From contig JACVTC010000031.1 in assembly GCA_016946835.1 (NCBI GenBank), positions 1,177,501 to 1,227,500 on the forward strand: a stretch of DNA of 50,000 bases, read 5' to 3'. This document shows positions 1 through 21,012 of this stretch, piece after piece. The first letter of the stretch is position 1. Each line of letters opens with the position of its first letter. The notes beneath the pieces are model-generated. The model saw only the letters and a program-made list of their open reading frames with translations, ran no database searches and was not told the origin of the DNA. Source of the DNA: Neocallimastix lanati (nom. inval.) (taxonomy: Eukaryota > Neocallimastigomycota > Neocallimastigomycetes > Neocallimastigales > Neocallimastigaceae). The translations under genes were made by a program, and so were the position numbers.

Positions 1-136
1 TTTCATTTTATTAAATTTAATACAATAATAATAATAATATTATTATTATTACTATCAAATTTACTATTAATTATTATTATAAAATTCAAAAAAAAAAAAA
101 AAATAGAAAAATAAAAAAAAAAAAAAAATAAATTAC

Positions 137-266
137 CTTTTATTTTTGCTTGAATAGGATAATCCTTTGGTGGTTCAATTATAAGTTCATTTGTTTTTGC
201 CTTCTTTATGTATTTTTTATCTGTTGCTTTAGCATCTGATTTATTATTTTTTGAACTGTCTTCCAT
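137..266 (-). CDS. First exon of an unidentified gene (runs off the left end)
   Basis: An ATG at 266 on the minus strand opens 43 codons of ordinary, non-homopolymeric sequence: a Lys/Asp/Ser-rich, charged start followed by ELIIEPPKDYPIQAKIK. A good donor (AAAG|GTAATT, GT at 136-135) follows, after which the reading becomes poly-Phe, so the open frame left of 137 is intron. The exon ends one base into a codon. The remainder lies beyond base 1. I do not recognise the family: the visible part is hydrophilic, with no signal peptide or membrane segment. The ATG is the only plausible start, because the sequence upstream (267-300) is poly-T/A. Confidence 0.6.
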
Positions 267-515
267 TTTTTTTATGTTTCTTTTTTTTTATATTTTTTAT
301 TTTTTTTTTAATTTTTATGGTATATTTGCTTACTTATTATTTTATTTCTATTTTAAATTTCTTTAGGTGAAAAATATATATACACTGAAATTATAGATTA
401 ATTGCTTAATATTATTAGTCTCTTCAAGAATAAAAAAATATAATAGCTTCTATCTCTTTAAGTTATATTCAATATTTGTATATATATATATTTAGAATTT
501 TATTGAAATAAAAGA

Positions 516-647
516 ATGAAAAAAAAAATAAAAACTAAAGAAAAAAAAAATAATATTGAAGATGAGTTTTTCTTTTATATATATAATATTATTAGTAAAG
601 CTGATCTTGAATCTGATCAATTTTCTATTGGATTATGTATTAAATAA
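516..647 (+). CDS. Possible short ORF or gene relic (43 aa)
   Basis: ATG at 516 opens 43 codons to TAA at 645-647. After a Lys-rich start the frame has mixed, protein-like codons ending SKADLESDQFSIGLCIK, which stands out from the surrounding homopolymers. A pyrimidine-rich acceptor (CTTTTAG) follows at about 733-735, and a weak donor (GTATTA) lies inside the ORF near its end, so this could be an exon of a small or decayed gene. No family is recognised. It could also be chance. Confidence 0.2.
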   Translation: MKKKIKTKEKKNNIEDEFFFYIYNIISKADLESDQFSIGLCIK

Positions 648-744
648 AAAATAAAAAATATATTTATATATAAATAGAATACTGAATATATAAAAATAAA
701 ATATTTAAACTTTATTTAAAAATATTTTTCTTTTAGTATTGGAA

Positions 745-797
<53 letters not shown>

Positions 798-1303
798 ACT
801 TATAAAAATAAATTTTTATAAAAAAGCTAAAGCTAAAATTTTTATATTTAATTTTTATAGGATAGTTTTATTAATATTTAATATATAAAAATATATATAT
901 TTAATTTGTTTTTTAAAATTAAAATTAAAAAAAAAAAGCTTATTATTATTAATAAAAAAAAAAAAATAACATAGAAAATATAAAAAATAATAGTTAGATA
1001 CTATTACGTTTTTATTCTTTATTTTTTTTTTTTTTTTGGTTAAAATTATATAAAGTATATGATTAAAAAAATTATATATATATATTACTTTTTTCTATAA
1101 TATAATAAATAAGGTTTAGTTGGGAAGCAATTTTATAATATTCCTTTTTATTTTTCTTTTTTTAATTATTATTATTATTGTTATTTAATATATTTATACA
1201 GATTAATAAAATAAATTAAAAAATTAAAAATGAAAAAACTTTAAATTTAATTATATATATATATATAAATATATATATTTTTATTTTTTATTTTTTATTT
1301 TTT

Positions 1304-1347
<44 letters not shown>

Positions 1348-2532
1348 TAAAAATAATCTATTATTAATTATTAAATATTTTAAGTAACTAGAAAGAATCA
1401 TAATAAAAAAAAAAAGTTAAACTTCAAAAATATTTTTATATTTATTATTAATTACATAAAAGCTTATAATAAAAATTAAATGTATGTTAACATGTAAATA
1501 ATTATATATATATTTATAATTTATTATTATATATACAAATAAATAAATATATATAGTTATATTTTAATATTATTATTTTTATATTAAAGTTCGGTGCTTT
1601 TTTTTTTTTTTTTTTTTTTCTTTTTATATCTTTTCTTCTTTTTTATAATAATAGCTTATTTATTTAAATAATTAAATATATTAACCATCTATATTTATTA
1701 ACGTAATTTTTACTTTTTTTACAATAAGTTTCATAATAATTTTATATTTATTTTTATTATTATAAATAAATTATTTTTATTATTATTTATATTATATTAT
1801 TAAATATTTTCAAATAATCTAAGGCTATTATTAAAGTTGTCGTTATTGTAAATATATGATTAAAAAAACTTGCAAAAAAAAAAAATAATGAATAATAATT
1901 TTATTGCTTTTTATATTATTAATAAAAAAAAAATAATTAATGGTTATTATTTATATTTTTTAAATTAATAAATTCAATATATATATATTTTTATAACATA
2001 GGTTAGATAAATGAAATAAAAATTAATAAATAAAAACGTTCTAATAAAATCATATACTTTATAATAATATTATAATATTATAATAATATTATATATTTAA
2101 TACATTTTATTTTATTATATTTAAAGTAACTTGAAAATATAGATAAATTCTAACCATAAACTCTTAGTAAATTTGTTAAATAAATTAAAAACATAAAATT
2201 ATTAACTTTAAATACTTTTATATTTATATATTTATTAATGTATATATGGTATATATTTTTTTATTACAATATCTTATTATTATTCTAATTTTTATTAACT
2301 TTATTTGTAATATATATTATATTAATTAATAAAATAAAATAAAATAGAAAAAAAGTTTTTTTTTTTTTTTATTAATTACATAATATAGTTTTATTAATAA
2401 TGATAATGGTTATTTAAAGGTATTATTGCTATCCTGACTATTTATTAATAATATATATATATTATTTTCATCCAGTTTTTTTAAAATAGACCTAAAGTTT
2501 TAATAAATAATATTATTAAAAATAATTAATCA

Positions 2533-2659
<127 letters not shown>

Positions 2660-3106
2660 CTAATAATAATTATGGATTATAGTAAAAAATTTTAAGATTA
2701 AAAATATATGAATATTTAAATTATTACATGTTTAAATAATATATAATAATTATATATGGATTTTATTTATATATTATAATGAACTGTTTTATTGAATAGT
2801 TTAGTGTCTTTTTAAAGCTTTTTTTTTTTTATCCTAATATTTAATATACAGATTAATTATTGTGTATTTTAGAGCTTACACAGAAAAAAAAATTAAGAGT
2901 AAAAATTGAAATAATAAATTGGTAGTAATAAAGTAACAGCATGATTTTTAAAAAATATATATATTTTATTTTTTTATGAAGTATTTATCTTCAAGGGTAG
3001 TAAAAAATTTTTCTTTTTATAAATGAATAAAGATAATAAAAAAATTTCTTTATGCATTTAAATTTAAATTTAGAAAAATTATTATTTATACGAATATATA
3101 AAAATA

Positions 3107-3142
<36 letters not shown>

Positions 3143-3693
3143 CTATGAAAAGCTATGTAATAAAAATGATTTTATTATTCATGAAATCTATTTTATTTTA
3201 GTTTTTAAGTAAATGAATAATAGAAGTATTCATAAATATTCATTAGTATTTAAATATGATAGTATATAAATACAAAAATAAAAATAATTATTTAAAATAC
3301 TGTTTGCTTTTATTATTTTTATTATTTTATTAATTAATAATATATATTTTATTATTTTAAATAAGGTGAAAAAAAAAAAAAAAACCAAGTTTAATTTATA
3401 GAAAATATTAATTATATATTAAATGAAATGAAATCTTTAATCAAAAATATATATTTATAAATCAATTTATAAAAGATTTTTTAATATTCATATTTAAATA
3501 TAATTTAAAATTTTTAAAAATTTGAAGAATAGAAATTAAAAAATTAAAAAAGTAGATAATTAAATTTAATAATAATAATTATATTAATATTAATAAAATA
3601 TATATATATTTATAAATATATATATATAAAATAAATTAAAATAGTAATAATAATAAAACAATATTAAATAATAATAAAAATATAATAAAACTA

Positions 3694-3734
<41 letters not shown>

Positions 3735-3786
3735 TTAATATATATTATATATATAATTTTTAATATTAATATTTATTTATTCAAAA

Positions 3787-3930
3787 ATGTCGGATAATCC
3801 GTTGGGAAGTAATAATACAGTATTTGAAGATGCTTTATCTCATGAAGCATTAAATAAACCAAATAATAATTCAAATTTAATATTAAATAGGGAAAATATT
3901 AATAATTATATATCTTCTATCTCAGTTGAA

Positions 3931-3966
<36 letters not shown>

Positions 3967-4601
3967 TATAATAATAACATGTCTACAGTAGTAGTTGAAA
4001 ATGGTGTGAATAATGAAAATAATGATAGTAATAATAATAATAGTGATAATAATAATACTAATTTACCAACAGTAGGTGTTGAAGATACTGAAAATAATGA
4101 TAATACTAATACTAATACTAATACTGATATGCCTACAATAGTTGTTGAAAATATGGTAAATAACGAAAATCACATTGAAAATCACAATGAAAATAACAAT
4201 GAAAATGATGATGAAAATAATGAAAAATTACCTTCTATAGTTGTAGATGAAGCTAAAAATAATGAGGAAGGTGAGAGTGAAGATAATAAGGAGGAAAATG
4301 AGAGTGCAGATGAAAATATTGCAGAAAATAAAGAAATAAAGGGAAGTTTTCAGTATCTCTTTAGTAAAAATCTATCTGATGGTGAGGATCCAGTAGAATT
4401 AAACAGAACACTATCAACTTTATATGATAAAGTAAAATTATTAAGTAAAGATAATATCAATCAGGTTGGTGTTACTGAACAAGGTATTATTAGTTTTATA
4501 TATATATATATTTTATTGCGTTTAAATAATGATAATATTATTATTTTTTACTATTTTTATTTTTATTTTATTTTAGTTTTATTTTTATCTATTCAGAATA
4601 A

Positions 4602-4654
<53 letters not shown>

Positions 4655-4657
4655 GTA

Positions 4658-4696
<39 letters not shown>

Positions 4697-6527
4697 TAAT
4701 AATAATAAAAGGTTTATATTAGTACTAACAATGAATTATTTTAATTTTTATTATTGTTATTTTTCTTTCTTATTATAATATATATACCTTTTAACTATAA
4801 ATTATTTATTATTTATAAATATGAATATAACTTTTATTGTTATCATTATTATTGCTATTATTATATATACATTTATTATGAAGAAAATATAAATACTGAA
4901 AGTAACTTAGAAAAGGAAATATTTAAAAGGAACATTAATGAAGATTTAAATAAATACTATCGATCTTTCAGAGGAACTTTTCAAAAATTTAAACCAATGG
5001 CGATTCCTTCACCCGAATTGTGTGCAACTATTAATAACCGTTATCAAAATAATATTAATATTCAGGAATTTTTTGAACATATTGAAACAATTACCACTCA
5101 AAATGCAGGCCTTCTCAGTAGTTCACTGTCCTCATTGGCTAATTTAGTTCACGGTAATCAAGACAGTCAAGAAGATATTAGAAAAGCAGGTACTCTAAGG
5201 AAAAAAAAATTATTAAATCCTAATACTGGTGATGCTGGTCTCAGTAAAACTTATCGATCATATTTTAAATTTGCGAAAAAAAAAGTTAATACAAAAAATG
5301 AAGTATTTGTTAGTAATATTCCTTCTAATAGTATTCCTATTCCTAATATCGAAATTCCAGATATTCCTTCAAGCGAAGAATTAGCCTCACGTGATCCTCT
5401 CTCCCTTGGTATATACTATCATAATCATAAACAATACGATATAGCAGATTATTATTTCACACTATCTTCTGCAGATAGTAATGCCATTGGATTGTATATT
5501 CATGGTATGTATTTAAAATATGGTCATGGTATTAGTGGTTGTAGTCCAGATCTAGGGTTTCAATATCTACTGAAATCTGCAGAAGCAAGTATTCAATCCA
5601 TTCCTACAGCAAATAATAATAATAATAATAATAATACAAATAATCGTATCGCCTCAACAGATGGGGAAGGAGTAAATGAGAATGAACAAAAAAAGGAGGT
5701 AGCGACCACTAGTATAAATACAAAAGATATTTTGGGGAATAAAGAAGTAAGTATAGAAGAAGAATCACCAAGTAGTGGAAAAGGTAAACTTGAGGAGGAT
5801 CAACAAAATCTTTTAGTTGTACATAAATCTCAACTGAATGATATTAAAGGTATATAAAAAAAAAAAAAAAAAAACCCTATAATATTATAACATATATATT
5901 CCTTTTCTTTATATTAATAATTATTATCTATATTTATAAATATAATATCAATGTAATAAATTTAAACATTGGATAAATATAATATATATATATATATATA
6001 TATACATACAAACAAACATATATATATATAAAAACAAAAAAAAAAAAAAACATTAAACACACAAACAAACAAATATACATTAAAAAAAAATAATCAAATA
6101 TAAAATAAATAAAAAAAATAAATATCAAAATAAATAAAAAAAAAAAAAAGATAGATCAAATGAAATGGTGGCTGATAAAATGTTAATGAAAACCAATATT
6201 ACTGATGTATTAAATAAATTAACAGATGAAGAATTTGAAACTTGGATTGCTCGATGTATTGTTTCTCTACCTATCTATGAAATTGGTCAATCATTTTTAC
6301 ATGGTCATGGCGTTCAAAAGTCTACCACGAAGGCCGTATATTGTTTTAATTTAGCAGCCTATATGGGTGATGCGGATGCTCAATTAGCCTTAGCTCAATG
6401 CTATAAACATGGTATTGGAGTAAAGAAAACAAGAAAATTATCAGCAATGTGGTTTAGAAAAGCTCACGCTAATGGTAAATGTATATTTGGTGAAAGTTGG
6501 GTATGGAAACCAAAATATGATCCATAG
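3787..6527 (+). CDS. Sel1-repeat (HCP/Skt5-like) protein, three exons, 679 aa
   Basis: Exons 3787-4483, 4884-5849 and 6151-6527; both introns are phase 1 and the joins keep frame (2040 nt). Intron 1 has donor AAG|GTATTA, a perfect TACTAAC branch site at 4723-4729, and its acceptor is the first AG after that site (4882-4883). Residues 1-160 are Asn/Glu-rich and disordered. Sel1-type helical repeats follow: one region at about 402-470 (SLGIYYHNHKQYDIADYYF, then GMYLKYGHG) and a clear C-terminal run at about 596-663 with YEIGQSFLHGHGVQ, AAYMGDADAQLALAQCYKHG and AMWFRKAHANG. The tail reads ESWVWKPKYDP. Sel1 repeats form solenoid scaffolds; fungal relatives include the chitin-synthase activator Skt5/Chs4, but the match is to the repeat, so that role is inference. 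No CAAX box is seen at the C-terminus. Exon 1 read through its donor would run into a poly-Asn stretch at 4605-4662; that is intron. Confidence 0.85.
4484..4883 (+). other. Intron with (AAT)n array and TACTAAC branch point
   Basis: A 400-bp phase-1 intron, long for this window because of AAT arrays at 4605-4710. The branch site TACTAAC at 4723-4729 is the yeast consensus, and no AG occurs between it and the chosen acceptor about 155 nt downstream. Confidence 0.8.
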
Positions 6528-7238
6528 AGAAAAACAAAACAAAATAAAACAAACAAACAAAAAACAAACTATATATATAGATATACTTTTTATTATTTAA
6601 TAATATACAAATAGATAAAAAAAATAGAATAAAAAAAAATACAATACATATAAATATATTTTGTATTATATTTATTAGACTATTATTATATAGAAAATAA
6701 TAATAATATATATATATTATATATATATTTTTTATTTTTATTTAATTTATATATATTTATTTTTTCCTAAAATGAAACTTATTAAGAGAATATTTTGTTT
6801 GTCTTAATAAATATATATAATACAGAAAAATAATAATTAAATTATTTATATATTATTCCCAGATATTAATTATCATCAATAGTACTATAACTTTAAAAAA
6901 AAAAATTATTTTGTAATAATCTTTAAATTGTGTTTTCAAATAAATATTTATATATTTATATACAAAATTAGTATCATTATAATTATTATTATAAATAAAA
7001 TAATTCATTTTTTATTCTCCACTATTTAAAATTAAAAACATTTATTTATATTTTATAAACAAATTTAAATATTTTCAATGTAACGAATATTATACTTATT
7101 TTTATTATTATATTCTTTATTAATTAATTTGAAAATATTAATATATAATCAATAAAATATATAAATGAAAAAGGCTATTGTTATTTTTAATATTAATAAT
7201 AGTTTAATACTTTTATATTATCTTTTTCTTTTCATTTA

Positions 7239-7336
<98 letters not shown>

Positions 7337-8365
7337 ATATTATATTATTTATTTTATTATTATATTATTTGTTATATTATTATTGTTTTATTTATGCAAT
7401 TTCTATTAATAATGGTAATAAAAAAAAATATAACTACTTTTCTTTAATTATTATATATATAAATACAATTCATTATATATATAATAATAAATTATTTTCC
7501 ACTAATTGTTCAAATTCATCTGTTATACATATATATATAAACATTATTTGGTATTGAATTAATTATTTTTTTTTTTATTTTTTTTTACTGTTTTTTAATA
7601 TTATATATATTAGATACTTCTATAACTTTTCTTTCAATAACAATCAAATTTTTTTGAATTTTTTTTTTTATTTTTTTCTTTTTACTTATTAAATATTATA
7701 CATACTAAAATATAAAAAATCTTATAAGTTACCTTGGTTAAAGTTTATCTTAGACTAACATATAATATCTTATATAATATAATAATAAATAATAATAATA
7801 ATAATATATGTAACATTTTTTATTTTTATTATTTTTTTGAATAATAAATCTATTTATATTAATTCCGTTATTATTATTATTATTTTTAAAGGTTTATTTT
7901 AATTAAAATAAAACAATATTATTATTAAACAAAAGTGTAAAAATTAATATTAATGTAAATACTATATTTCATAATTATAAAATATAATATTGTTCTTATA
8001 ATAATTATTGAATAATATTTAAATATTGATGTATCATGTTATCAACCATAACATTTATCATAATATATAATTATTTGTTATTTTATAGGTTACTGAATGC
8101 TTTTATAATGAAGATGATAATATAAAAATATATACACACAATTCTTTTTTTTTTTTATTATTATTATTATAATTTTTTTATTATATATATTATTTTATTT
8201 CTTCTTTTATTTAATTATATGTTTTTATAATTTGATTGGTATTAATGGGATAATGTTTTTTAGTTGGAGATTATTCTTAATTAATTAATATTATTAATTT
8301 ATTATAAAATAATATTTATTATATATTTTATATTTTTAATTGTATGCTTTAATTTATTATTATTA

Positions 8366-8406
<41 letters not shown>

Positions 8407-10039
8407 TTTTCCGTTTTTTTTTTTTTTAAGAAAAAAAGAATTACATGAATATATATATTTTTAATATGTTATAGTTGGTCAAAATTGAAAATAAAATTTT
8501 TATAATCCTTTAGATAATATTTTCTTCTGCTTAACTGATTGAATTTTTTAATTAATAATATTAAAATTAATAAATTCTAATTATAAAACTTTTTTTTTCA
8601 ATTTAATTTTACCTAATAATACAATATATCATAATATTTTATAATGGTAATTACGTTAATTATAATAATAATTATAATTTATTATTTTTTATTAGCATAA
8701 TTAATACCTTCAATAAATTCATTTAAAGATTCATTTATTTATAATGGAATATATATATAATTATAATTTTAGTACTATATTATTCATAGATATATTTATT
8801 ATTATTATTATTATTTTTTTTAATAAATTTAAAAAAAAAAAAAATTAATAGTAAATTTCAATGTTAATAATATTTATATTATATAAACTTTTTTTTTTCA
8901 TTTCTTTCATTTTAAATTAAATGAATTTTGTTATTTAAAATTAACTTATAATATGTTGCAATTCATATATAATTATGCTTTTCCTTAATTTTTATATATA
9001 TACTTTAATATATTTTTAATATTTAAATATAGACATATATTTGTTATTTAATACTCAGTTCATTAAAAGCGTATTTTTTTTTTTGTATAAGATATTTTAT
9101 GCATACAATTATTATTTTTTTTTATAATGTAAACATTTTAAAATATAATTCTTTTGTTATTATAGTACCTATATGTGTATATATTTTAATTCAAAGAATT
9201 ATTCAAATTTATATAATTTAATAATATCTATTTATCAATGTCTATGTATCTATGTATCTATGTTAATTTTAACACATTGAAAAATTATCTAGGAATTTTA
9301 TCATTTTATCAGTATTATTATTGTAAAATTATATATAATATTATTTTTGACCTTTTCAATAAATAACCAAAATTTATTATTATTATTATCTTTTTGTATA
9401 AAAAATTATTTAATGTATATATTAACTATCATATTATTAATATTATTATTATTATTATTATTATTATTTTTTTTTTATTATTGATATGTAATCCAGAAAA
9501 AAATTTAATAAATTAATAATTAATATATATATTATAAGAATTTGATTACTATTGAAATAATTATAGGTTAGTTGTAGTATTTTGAATAGCTTTTTTATAG
9601 TAATAACGTATTTTTTTTTTATTAAATTTTTTTTTTAATTAAATTTTTTTAATTAAATATTAACCTTATAAAGAAATATTTAATTTAAATATCATGTGGT
9701 TTAAATTTTAATTATATTAATTTTTTTTTAATTAAAGGAATGTTAAAACTTTTTAAACTTTAAAGGTCAAAGATATTATTCTTTTCAAATAATTATTATA
9801 ATAAAGTATTAAATAATGATGAACAAGTAATCATTATAATTATTAAATAATAGATGTTTAATTTATGATTAATTTTTTATCAAATAGTTTTCACACCTTT
9901 TAATACTTCTATGATTAAAAAGTATATGAAGATAGGATAAGAATTACATCATATATATATGGTTTTTTAGTTTACTTTTTTGATTTTAACTAAAAACAAA
10001 TTATATTTATCAACTAATTAATATTTTTTGAATTAATGG

Positions 10040-10071
<32 letters not shown>

Positions 10072-10932
10072 AATTATTATAGACATTGCATAATTAGAAA
10101 TTATAAATATATACATATATATTAATAAAAATTTTTTATAAATATAAATTTTATTTTTACCATTTTTATAAATAATAAATAATATATATAAATATTTAGA
10201 CATAATATATATTTATTTTTATTATTATTATTATTATACTCTATAAATATGAATTAATAAGATATTAACACCTCTCTGTATATACTCAAATAATCAAATA
10301 ATTCTACTCTAAATCTTTCATTTACTATCAGATATTAATATAATGATATAATTCATATCATAAATTGAGATTTATTAATTCTTTTCATTATTGAATATTA
10401 TATCATCACATACATATCTATTTTATTATTACAAATATATATATAATTATAATTATGAAAAAAGGTAATAAACATTTTCATTTATTTATATTTAATTATA
10501 TAAATTTTCAAAATTTTAATTTCTATTAATTATATTTTAAATTCTATATAATATTAATTAAGCCGTATATCTATATTTTATCATTAAACTTTATATATTA
10601 TTAAATATAATCAAATAATATTTTAATTAAATTGTCACACCGTTCTTTTTTTTAATATATTTAATAATTATAAAAAAAAAAAAAAAAATTAATTTTTATT
10701 AAATTAAATTTTTAATTTTTTTGTTTTTGCAACCGCTTTTTTGATACCTTTATATTTTTTAATTTTTATTTTAAAATATAATAAAAAATGAATATCATTG
10801 ATTATACACCACTTGATATCATTATTCTAATAAAAAGATATTAATATCATTATAATATATATTAGTTAATACATTATTAATTCTCATTAATTTTTTTTTT
10901 CTTTTTTTAAAAAAAGATAACCATACAGATTT

Positions 10933-10970
<38 letters not shown>

Positions 10971-12193
10971 ATTATTAAAAAAAATTATTTATTTATATAT
11001 TTAAATTTTATCATAATTAATTATTTTAGAGTAAGGAATAAAAGCTCTATTTTTTAATTGTATTGAAAAATCAATTAGTTTAAACTACTAATTATATATT
11101 TCCTTAATAGGAAATCAAAAAGTTATCTCTATATAATGAATACTCATGAAACATTTTAGAAATGATTTAAAATTATATATGAGAAAATATAATATATAAA
11201 TATATATCTATAAAGTATTAACATGTACAATATTTAATTATATTTATTTATTATTAATAGAATTATAATAATTTAAGATATGAACTTTATATAAATTTAA
11301 AGAAAAAAAAGAAAAAATTTAATACTATAAAAGTTATATATTTTGTTCACTATGGTATCTAGTATATTTAATAATTTTTTTTTTTTTTTAAAATTTAGAT
11401 GAATTTAAGATATCTATTATTGAATAATTTATTTCTCTCTTTTTTTTATATATCCATATAATTTGTTATTAAGCTATTGTATTTTTTAATTAATGTTAAA
11501 AACATTTACACATTTATTATAAAAAAAACATTACATTAGTAAAATATTTATAAAAGGATTTATAACTATAAGCATATAGCAATAACTAATTATCCCTTTA
11601 TATTTTTATTGCTGATTTAATTTTAGAAATAAATAGTAAAAATATATATATATATATAGATATAAAATTAAAAAATAAAAAAATTTCTTTTACTCTTTTT
11701 ATTGGTTTTAATTAATAGAACTTCAGTAAAAAATTAAAGTTTAATATTTTTTTTTTTTTTTTTTTCAAAATGTTCAAAATTTTAAAAATATTAATTTGAC
11801 TTGAAGTTTTTAATTAAAAAATTTAGGCTAATTTTAATTTTATTTATTTTTCTTTCTTTTTTATTTTTTTATTTATTTTAATATTAATAATTATTTTTTT
11901 TTTTTAAATATATACTTTAAATATTAATCTATATATGTATTTATTTTATTCAATATAATTAGTTAATCTATCATATAGACATTTTATATATATTTCAATT
12001 TATTAATACTATTTAAATTTCTTTATTTAATATGTAATATCTTTTTATTATATTATTATTGACAAATACTTCAACTTTTTTTTTTTTTTTTAAAAAAAAA
12101 AAACAAATGCATGTATGAATTTAATAATATAAATTTATTTTTAATTATCATTGTTTGATTTAAGTATTAACAAATATTTTATTTTCTTTTTTC

Positions 12194-12226
<33 letters not shown>

Positions 12227-14097
12227 GCTTTTTTATAACTTAATAATTATATTATGATTTTATTGTAATTATAATTATTAAATTTCCATCTTTTAAATTT
12301 TATTTAAAATATAATTAATAATTATATTAAAAAAATTATTAATTAATAATACAATATAATTATTTAATATTAAAATATTAATATCATTTAATATTAAATG
12401 AGACTATTTTTTAAATATTAATATTTAAAATTAATATTAATATAATATTATTTATTTATTCTTTTCATTATATTTTATTTATTAAGTTTATATTATTTTT
12501 ATTATTTTTCTTTATAATAAACTTTTTTTGTACTTTTTTTTTTTTTTTTTTTTATTATTATTATTTCTTCTTTCTTTTTTTTTTTCTTTTTTCTTTTTTT
12601 CTTTTCTTTCATAAATAATAACTTATAATAAAATCCCAATAACTTTCTCTCTCTTTTTTTATACCAAATAATAATAAAAATATTTTGTTAAAAAAGATAG
12701 AAAGAAGATTTTTATTAAATAAAAAAGAATATCAAATATTAGTATAATAATGTTATTTATATATAACAGTTTAACTAGTAAAATTATAGAATTAATAAAT
12801 AAAAAAGAAAATTAAACCTTTACGACTCTATAATATATACATTATTTTGTATCTATATTATATCAAATTTAATTATCTTTTTTCTCTATTTTTTCCATTT
12901 ATTCTCTTTTATATATAAATTATTCTTTATTATTTTTTTTTTACACTAATATTAATTAGAAATTTGTATATAATTAATACTTTCACTTACTTTTTATTAA
13001 AACAATGATTAATTGATTAAATAATAAGTAATGATAATAAAACGTAGTAATATTATAAATATATATTTTTCTCAAACTGTACAACAATTATCAAATTAAA
13101 ATAAAATAAAAAAAAAAAAGAACAAAATAAAAAAAGAAAGAGTGTTTATACCATAGTTAAATTAATAATTGAAAAATATAAATTTTTATATTTCAATTAT
13201 TTAAAGTAAATAAAAATTACATTTAGCAATAATTTTTTGTATAATGTATGCAATTTTTTAAAGAAATTAATTTTTTTTTGCTTGATAATTGCATATTGAA
13301 CACATTAAATAATTTATAAAAGTAATATAAAATACTAAAGAAAATTTTAAAAAGATAAAATTATTCAAACAAAATAATAACAAAAATAATAATAAAATAT
13401 ATGTATAAATATAATAATAATCATAAAAAAATATAAAACAAATATAAATAATAAACAATTAAAAAAGCAAAACTAAAAAAAAACGAAAAACAACATTAAA
13501 ATAAAATAAAAAATTCATTTGACTATCCAAAAAAAAAAAAAAATAAAATATTCACAGTAAATAATATTAAAATTGTTAATAGAAATAAATATACCATTTA
13601 TTATTTATTATGTATTTAATATAATTCTAAAATTAAAAATAATCATAAATAAAATTTAAAATTAGTATTTATAAATAAAATTAAATATTAAAAATAATAA
13701 ATAAAAAGACCTTCAAAAAATATAATAAAAGTATAATTTAATTATAATCAGAACGGTTATAAGAAAAAAGTAATACATTTTGATAGAAGTTAATATATAT
13801 ATTTTAACCCGAATATTCATACCAAAAAAAAATTAAAAAATATATTAAAAAAAATTTTTTTTTTTTAAAATTTATATTTATTTATTTTTATTATTACTAT
13901 ATATATATATTCAATATAATAGTATTATAATTATATTTTTTTTTTAATTATATAAAAAACAATTTATATATTATTATTTTTTTTGTTAAAAAAAATAAAA
14001 AAAAAAGAAAAAAAGAAAAAAAGAAAAAAAATATAAATATAATAAAAATATTTTAATATAAATATAAATTTTTTAAATAAAAAAAAAAAAAAAATTA
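6528..14097. other. 7.5-kb gene-free AT-rich spacer
   Basis: I read both strands and find no supportable gene here: open stretches are runs of Phe/Ile/Tyr/Asn/Lys codons from A/T tracts. It contains an (AAAT)n array (7238-7339), ATT/TTA arrays (for example 8358-8406 and 9435-9470), poly-A at 10045-10070 and poly-T at 10938-10966. A short stretch of TCTATGTA units lies at 9235-9262. The region between 13950 and 14097, upstream of the kinase gene, is A-rich. Confidence 0.6.
7238..7339. repeat. (AAAT)n microsatellite
   Basis: About 100 bp of AAAT units with one unit shortened to AAT near 7271, intergenic. Confidence 0.95.
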
Positions 14098-19976
<5,879 letters not shown>

Positions 19977-20324
19977 GTTATGAAATAATATTTTTTTTAT
20001 TACTTTTTTTTTTTCTAAATATAAAACATAAACTTATTTATGTTTTTTAATATTATATTATATATATAAAGATATAAAATGATTAAATTTCCTTTAAACC
20101 TATTATTTTTATGTTTTATAATTTTTTTTTTTTTCTAAAGAAAAAAAAAAAAAAAGAAAGATATTTTAAGTTTTATATATATTATATTAAAATTTATATA
20201 TTATCTTTAGTTTTATATAGTAGTAGTTATATTTTAATGATAAATATTTTTTTTATATAAAAACAAGGAACGGAAAAACAAAAACTAAAAAAAAAAAAAA
20301 ATAATATAATATAATAAAATATAT

Positions 20325-20360
<36 letters not shown>

Positions 20361-20625
20361 AGTTAAAAAAAAAAAAAAGAAACATTTAAAAAATTAAAAT
20401 ATTAACATAATAAAAAAAAAACGTTTTTATTATAAACGGAATAAAAAAAAATTTTTTTTTTCTTTTTTGGAATATTTTTTTTTTTATAAATGATTTTTAA
20501 AAATTTTGTGTTACTTTTTTGTTATTATAATTATGTATGTATTATTAATATAATTATTATGTATTATTATTATTATTATTATTAAAAATAATTTTTAAAA
20601 AGATATTAAAGAAAATTCGACTTGA

Positions 20626-20688
20626 GGGAAAGAAATCGATTTAATAGTATTATCTTTTAAAATCACCTTCGAGAGAGTCTTCTTTCCC
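20626..20688. repeat. Short inverted repeat (9-bp arms)
   Basis: GGGAAAGAA at 20626-20634 is exactly complementary to TTCTTTCCC at 20680-20688, with a 45-nt loop, at the left edge of the coding islands. It may be chance. Confidence 0.35.
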
Positions 20689-20909
20689 AAAATCATATTT
20701 TGTGGGGCTTACACAATTTATTGATAATGTTAACTGTGAAAGTGAATTTTTTTCTTTTTTTTTTTATTATATTATATTATATTATATTATATTATATTAT
20801 ATTATATTATATTATTTACCATTATCAAGAGCATCAAGCATCGAAATGATTAAGACAGAGTTATATATAGAAATTTTAACTATATATATTAAAAATATAG
20901 ATAATAAAA

Positions 20910-20972
<63 letters not shown>

Positions 20973-20977
20973 ATATA

Positions 20978-21012
<35 letters not shown>

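Noticed and set aside
5934-6128. Minus-strand hydrophobic frame within the second intron of the Sel1 gene
   Set aside because: It is the antisense of (TA)n and A-rich intron sequence.
13267-13458. 63-codon minus-strand frame in the long spacer
   Set aside because: Almost entirely Ile/Phe/Leu/Tyr from A/T tracts, with no splice partner or domain.
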